From NCBI GenBank assembly GCA_019456225.1, contig VRUI01000014.1:16882-80881 (forward strand): a stretch of 64,000 nucleotides of DNA, written 5' to 3'. Shown here piece after piece: positions 61,332-64,000 of this stretch. The notes under the pieces were generated by a model. It had not been told where the DNA came from, ran no database searches, and saw only the letters and a program-made list of their open reading frames with translations. Both the position numbers and the translations under genes were made by a program. Numbering within the stretch: the first letter of the stretch is position 1; the number at the start of each line of letters is the position of its first letter. This DNA comes from Planctomycetota bacterium (lineage in GTDB: Bacteria > Planctomycetota > Phycisphaerae > Sedimentisphaerales > Anaerohalosphaeraceae).

Positions 61332-63839
61332 TTATTCGATCAAAGGCAGTACAACTTCACCTTTCAATTGTTTTTCAAGATCGTGATAAGCACCGTAAAA
61401 ATTACTGTTGCAGTCCAGCCACAAAGTGATCTTTTTAAGCTCTTCGTCCGTCAGCTTGACATCATGATGCCCCTTGCTAAGCATCTGATAAAGCTTCGAC
61501 GCTTTGGCACCAAACTCACCTGGAGTCGTTTTTGATGGCGTACGCGACGGCGGTCGTGCACTGAACGAAAATGCAAACCCTTTTTGCGGGTTGCCTTCAC
61601 TATAATCACCCGTGGTCAATGAAATATATGAAGTACTCCATGTCGATTTACCGCCGCCATAACCTGGACGATCCCAGGTCGCCATCTCGCCGCTTAGATT
61701 CGGAGCTTTTTCTTCTTTGGCATGACAACCGACACATTTTTCGTCAAGGATCGGCTGAACAAGACGGGGGAAGGTCAGAGGATGAGAGCCGACCGGGCCT
61801 GGTGTGAGCTTACGAGGTCTGCTCTTTGCTGCTTGAGCCATGCGTCTCGGGGCGCTGCCGGCCTTGTGTTTTGGCTCATGACAGCCCTGACAGGTAAGAC
61901 TTTCGCCCGGATGGACATAGGTTGCTGATTGCATCGACTGGATCGCCAGCCCGTTTTCGTCGATTGCCTGGAAATAGATAGTCTTTCCGGCAGGAACGGT
62001 GAAACGAACACTTCCGTCTTCTTCGACCGGAACCTCACCAAGGACGCCGCGTGCAAGACTCTCACTGCCGATCCCCATATCCGGCTCATTGACGCGAAAG
62101 GTCGCCTTGGGATAGACCTGGATTATACGTAGAGCCTTGATCTTTGTTCCTTCGGGCCATGGCTTGCTGCTGTCATAAACATTCATGCAGAGTATGGTCC
62201 CGGTTGCGTTTTCCGGTATTTTGGCAGGTTCCACTCCGGTAGTTTCGGGCAATCCAACATCCGTCGCGTGCGGAATTATCGGTGGACGCATGCGCAGACG
62301 AAGCGGGGTCGGGTCGACAGAATGGATCGAAGGATCCCGATAGATCAATTCACGATTACCGAAACTGTCAAGAATATAAATTCCGTAAGTAACTTGCTTT
62401 CTTTTGTTTTGTTCTGATGGATTTTCAGCAATGTTTTCTTCAGGTGCCATCTGTCGAGGCGCTGCGACACAAAGAAAATAATCTTCGCTCAAGGGCCACG
62501 CCGTTCCATAAATGGATAATAAACTTATAGTGGTCTTGGCGCCTCGCTCTACTTCGGGGAAAAGCGAATAGGGAGTAAGCCGCTTAACCGGTGCCATAGC
62601 TCCATCGTCTTCGATGCGCGGATCAAAGATCACCAGCGACCCGAACGATCTGCCATGGTGCGGTGCCGCCGTCGCTACATACAGGTGCGAACCTGGGATC
62701 GCGCGAACATTCATCTCCGTATCGGGACGCCTATTGCGCCTGACAGGATAGTTGCCATGAATCGCCCGCGGATCACGTCCGTCCGGAAAAGTGATCCATG
62801 GATGGTGAGCAATACAGTCACCGCGATCAATGTAGTCCCATCTCGTATAGACGATCATTCCGTCGTTGTTAACGCTGGGGTTCCATTCGTTTGTTTCATG
62901 ATAGCTCAGCGGAACGATGTCGCCGCCGTCGCGGTTCATTGAAAAAAGCGTATACGTCGGAACAGGCCTGGGATGGCACCGACCGAACCCGCCTCGCCGT
63001 TCACTGATAAAGACAATACGACCGTTGGGCAGCCAGCAGGGATCAAAATCGTTCCAGCTTCCATCGGTTAATTGCCTAAGATCGGTTCCGTCAACATTGA
63101 CGCGAAAGATGTGAAAACTCCTGCCAAGCGACCAGTCCGAATCTTTGCAGCTTGTATGGGCAAACAGAATTTCCTTGCCGTCAAAGGAAAGCTCTGGACT
63201 TAGGAAAGAGCCCTCGAGTTTCTGACCTTTTAGGCGACCGTTTTGCACGACTGCATTTGCAAGGATGTCGGTAAGCTTTGGCTCATCGCCCAAAACATCA
63301 GAAAGCAGATAAACGCCGCCGCCGGGCGAGAAGTTTTTGCCGAAGTACTGGTCACAGCAGTGCCAATTATTAGAGAGACGACTTTTGACCAGAAGAATTT
63401 TCGAAAAGTCCAACAGCGGATTGCTAAGAGTGATCTCTCTGCGAACATAGGCGATGTCTTTAAACAATTTCAGTCTGGCCGCAATATCCTTCACGTCCGT
63501 TTTTTTCACGCGAGCACCAAAATTATCCAAACGCCCCTTCAGTTTTCTCAGATCGGGCGCATCAGGCAATGTTTTGATATGCCTGGCCAACGCGTCAGTG
63601 CGGCGAAAGATCACATCAACAGGATCGCGGTCCGTATTCAGAGTCAGCGAACCCGGCCGGTAGACCTGTTCTTTAAGTTTGCTGCTATGATGAGGAGCAC
63701 GCTGAGCTTTTATCACATAAAACTCATTGGTGTACTCGGCGTCAAGATCAGCAATAACTGTCTGTTTAGCGTGAGCACTGCCACAAATAACTGCCGCGAC
63801 AAACAACAATACACAAAACTTTAATAAAACATTCTTCAT
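61332..63839 (-). CDS. HzsA-related secreted protein: PD40 propeller with two CxxCH motifs
   Basis: An 835-residue protein with a Sec signal (residues 1-24, ending AHA). A helical N-terminal region (about 60-170) is followed by PD40 propeller blades (FRVNVDGTDLRQLTDGSWND, LFSMNRDGGDIVPLSYHE). The C-terminal part has haem motifs CQGCH 650-654 and CVGCH 702-706. It is related to the gene at 1689 but has one motif fewer and a longer N-terminus. A periplasmic, haem-containing role is inferred; the substrate is unknown. AGGGAT lies before ATG 63839. It lies upstream of the GH127 remnant and downstream of a partial gene on the same strand. Confidence 0.8.
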   Translation of the reverse strand: MKNVLLKFCVLLFVAAVICGSAHAKQTVIADLDAEYTNEFYVIKAQRAPHHSSKLKEQVYRPGSLTLNTDRDPVDVIFRRTDALARHIKTLPDAPDLRKLKGRLDNFGARVKKTDVKDIAARLKLFKDIAYVRREITLSNPLLDFSKILLVKSRLSNNWHCCDQYFGKNFSPGGGVYLLSDVLGDEPKLTDILANAVVQNGRLKGQKLEGSFLSPELSFDGKEILFAHTSCKDSDWSLGRSFHIFRVNVDGTDLRQLTDGSWNDFDPCWLPNGRIVFISERRGGFGRCHPRPVPTYTLFSMNRDGGDIVPLSYHETNEWNPSVNNDGMIVYTRWDYIDRGDCIAHHPWITFPDGRDPRAIHGNYPVRRNRRPDTEMNVRAIPGSHLYVATAAPHHGRSFGSLVIFDPRIEDDGAMAPVKRLTPYSLFPEVERGAKTTISLLSIYGTAWPLSEDYFLCVAAPRQMAPEENIAENPSEQNKRKQVTYGIYILDSFGNRELIYRDPSIHSVDPTPLRLRMRPPIIPHATDVGLPETTGVEPAKIPENATGTILCMNVYDSSKPWPEGTKIKALRIIQVYPKATFRVNEPDMGIGSESLARGVLGEVPVEEDGSVRFTVPAGKTIYFQAIDENGLAIQSMQSATYVHPGESLTCQGCHEPKHKAGSAPRRMAQAAKSRPRKLTPGPVGSHPLTFPRLVQPILDEKCVGCHAKEEKAPNLSGEMATWDRPGYGGGKSTWSTSYISLTTGDYSEGNPQKGFAFSFSARPPSRTPSKTTPGEFGAKASKLYQMLSKGHHDVKLTDEELKKITLWLDCNSNFYGAYHDLEKQLKGEVVLPLIE

Positions 63840-63881
63840 GGCTATCCCTTAGTATGAATCTCTTTGTCTTCCTGACATCAG

Positions 63882-64000
63882 TTACTTTTTCTTTGACTTG
63901 TGAGCTTTGGCCTTTTCGGCTTTGTAACCGTTCACGGGAATTTTGAGCGTATTGAGCAACGCACTCAATGTCAAAATGCCCATTTTCGACTCGATCAAAT
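63882..64000 (-). CDS. C-terminal end of an unidentified gene (partial)
   Basis: The last 39 codons of a minus-strand gene: LIESKMGILTLSALL, then NTLKIPVNGYK, and a Lys/Ala-rich tail ending HKSKKK, stop at 63882-63884. Too little remains to name a family. It is 42 bases upstream of the HzsA-related gene and could share its transcript. Confidence 0.5.
   Translation of the reverse strand, partial: LIESKMGILTLSALLNTLKIPVNGYKAEKAKAHKSKKK

Overview
The window looks like a chromosome segment of a planctomycete, most likely class Phycisphaerae (inference). The reasons are two secreted HzsA-related beta-propeller/cytochrome proteins, a Tat-exported sulfatase, many TTG starts, numerous small secreted proteins and gaps full of short palindromic repeats. 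Genes are mostly housekeeping; no rRNA, tRNA, CRISPR array, intact transposase or phage gene was found.

Layout: 1-8.3 kb carries a partial DUF1097 membrane protein, a repeat-rich 1.3 kb gap, an HzsA-related protein, and the translation cluster ffh - small ORF - rpsP - trmD. At 8.4-12.3 kb there is a molybdate-type ABC transporter (binding protein, permease, ATPase) split by a repeat-filled 1.2 kb gap. At 12.4-16.4 kb lie a PLD-like protein, nnrD, larB and tsaD. At 17-20 kb are nifU-nifS and two lipoproteins, flanked by copies of a ~40 bp direct repeat. At 20.5-34.9 kb are an orphan secretin and a flagellin locus: FkbM methyltransferase, fliC, fliS, a hexapeptide acetyltransferase, two GT41 (O-GlcNAc-transferase-like) proteins (the second fused to an FkbM methyltransferase), a GT2 enzyme and a TPR protein with a GT9-like domain. 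This is the best candidate for an undescribed system: a flagellin glycosylation and glycan-modification locus.

At 35-39 kb are glnS, a sulfatase and greA. At 39.3-43.9 kb is a partial dcw cluster (mraZ, small ORF, rsmH, LysM protein, ftsL, ftsI). It converges on the cell-shape operon mrdA-mreD-mreC-mreB, whose upstream end holds a coiled-coil membrane protein and an unlisted 52-residue membrane protein. At 50-56 kb are a HEAT-repeat lipoprotein, lnt and an orphan adenine methyltransferase in overlapping order, a lipoprotein and two adjacent clpP genes. At 56-64 kb are a Gfo/Idh/MocA remnant, an SDR, a Ca2+-type P-ATPase, a GH127 pseudogene with a Trp-to-stop codon, a second HzsA-related gene and the end of another gene.

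A second layer is the repeats: at least eight families of short GC-rich palindromes and AT-rich short tandem repeats sit in nearly every gap after 8 kb. Several form gene ends, one lies beside a ribosome binding site, and one is translated inside lnt.
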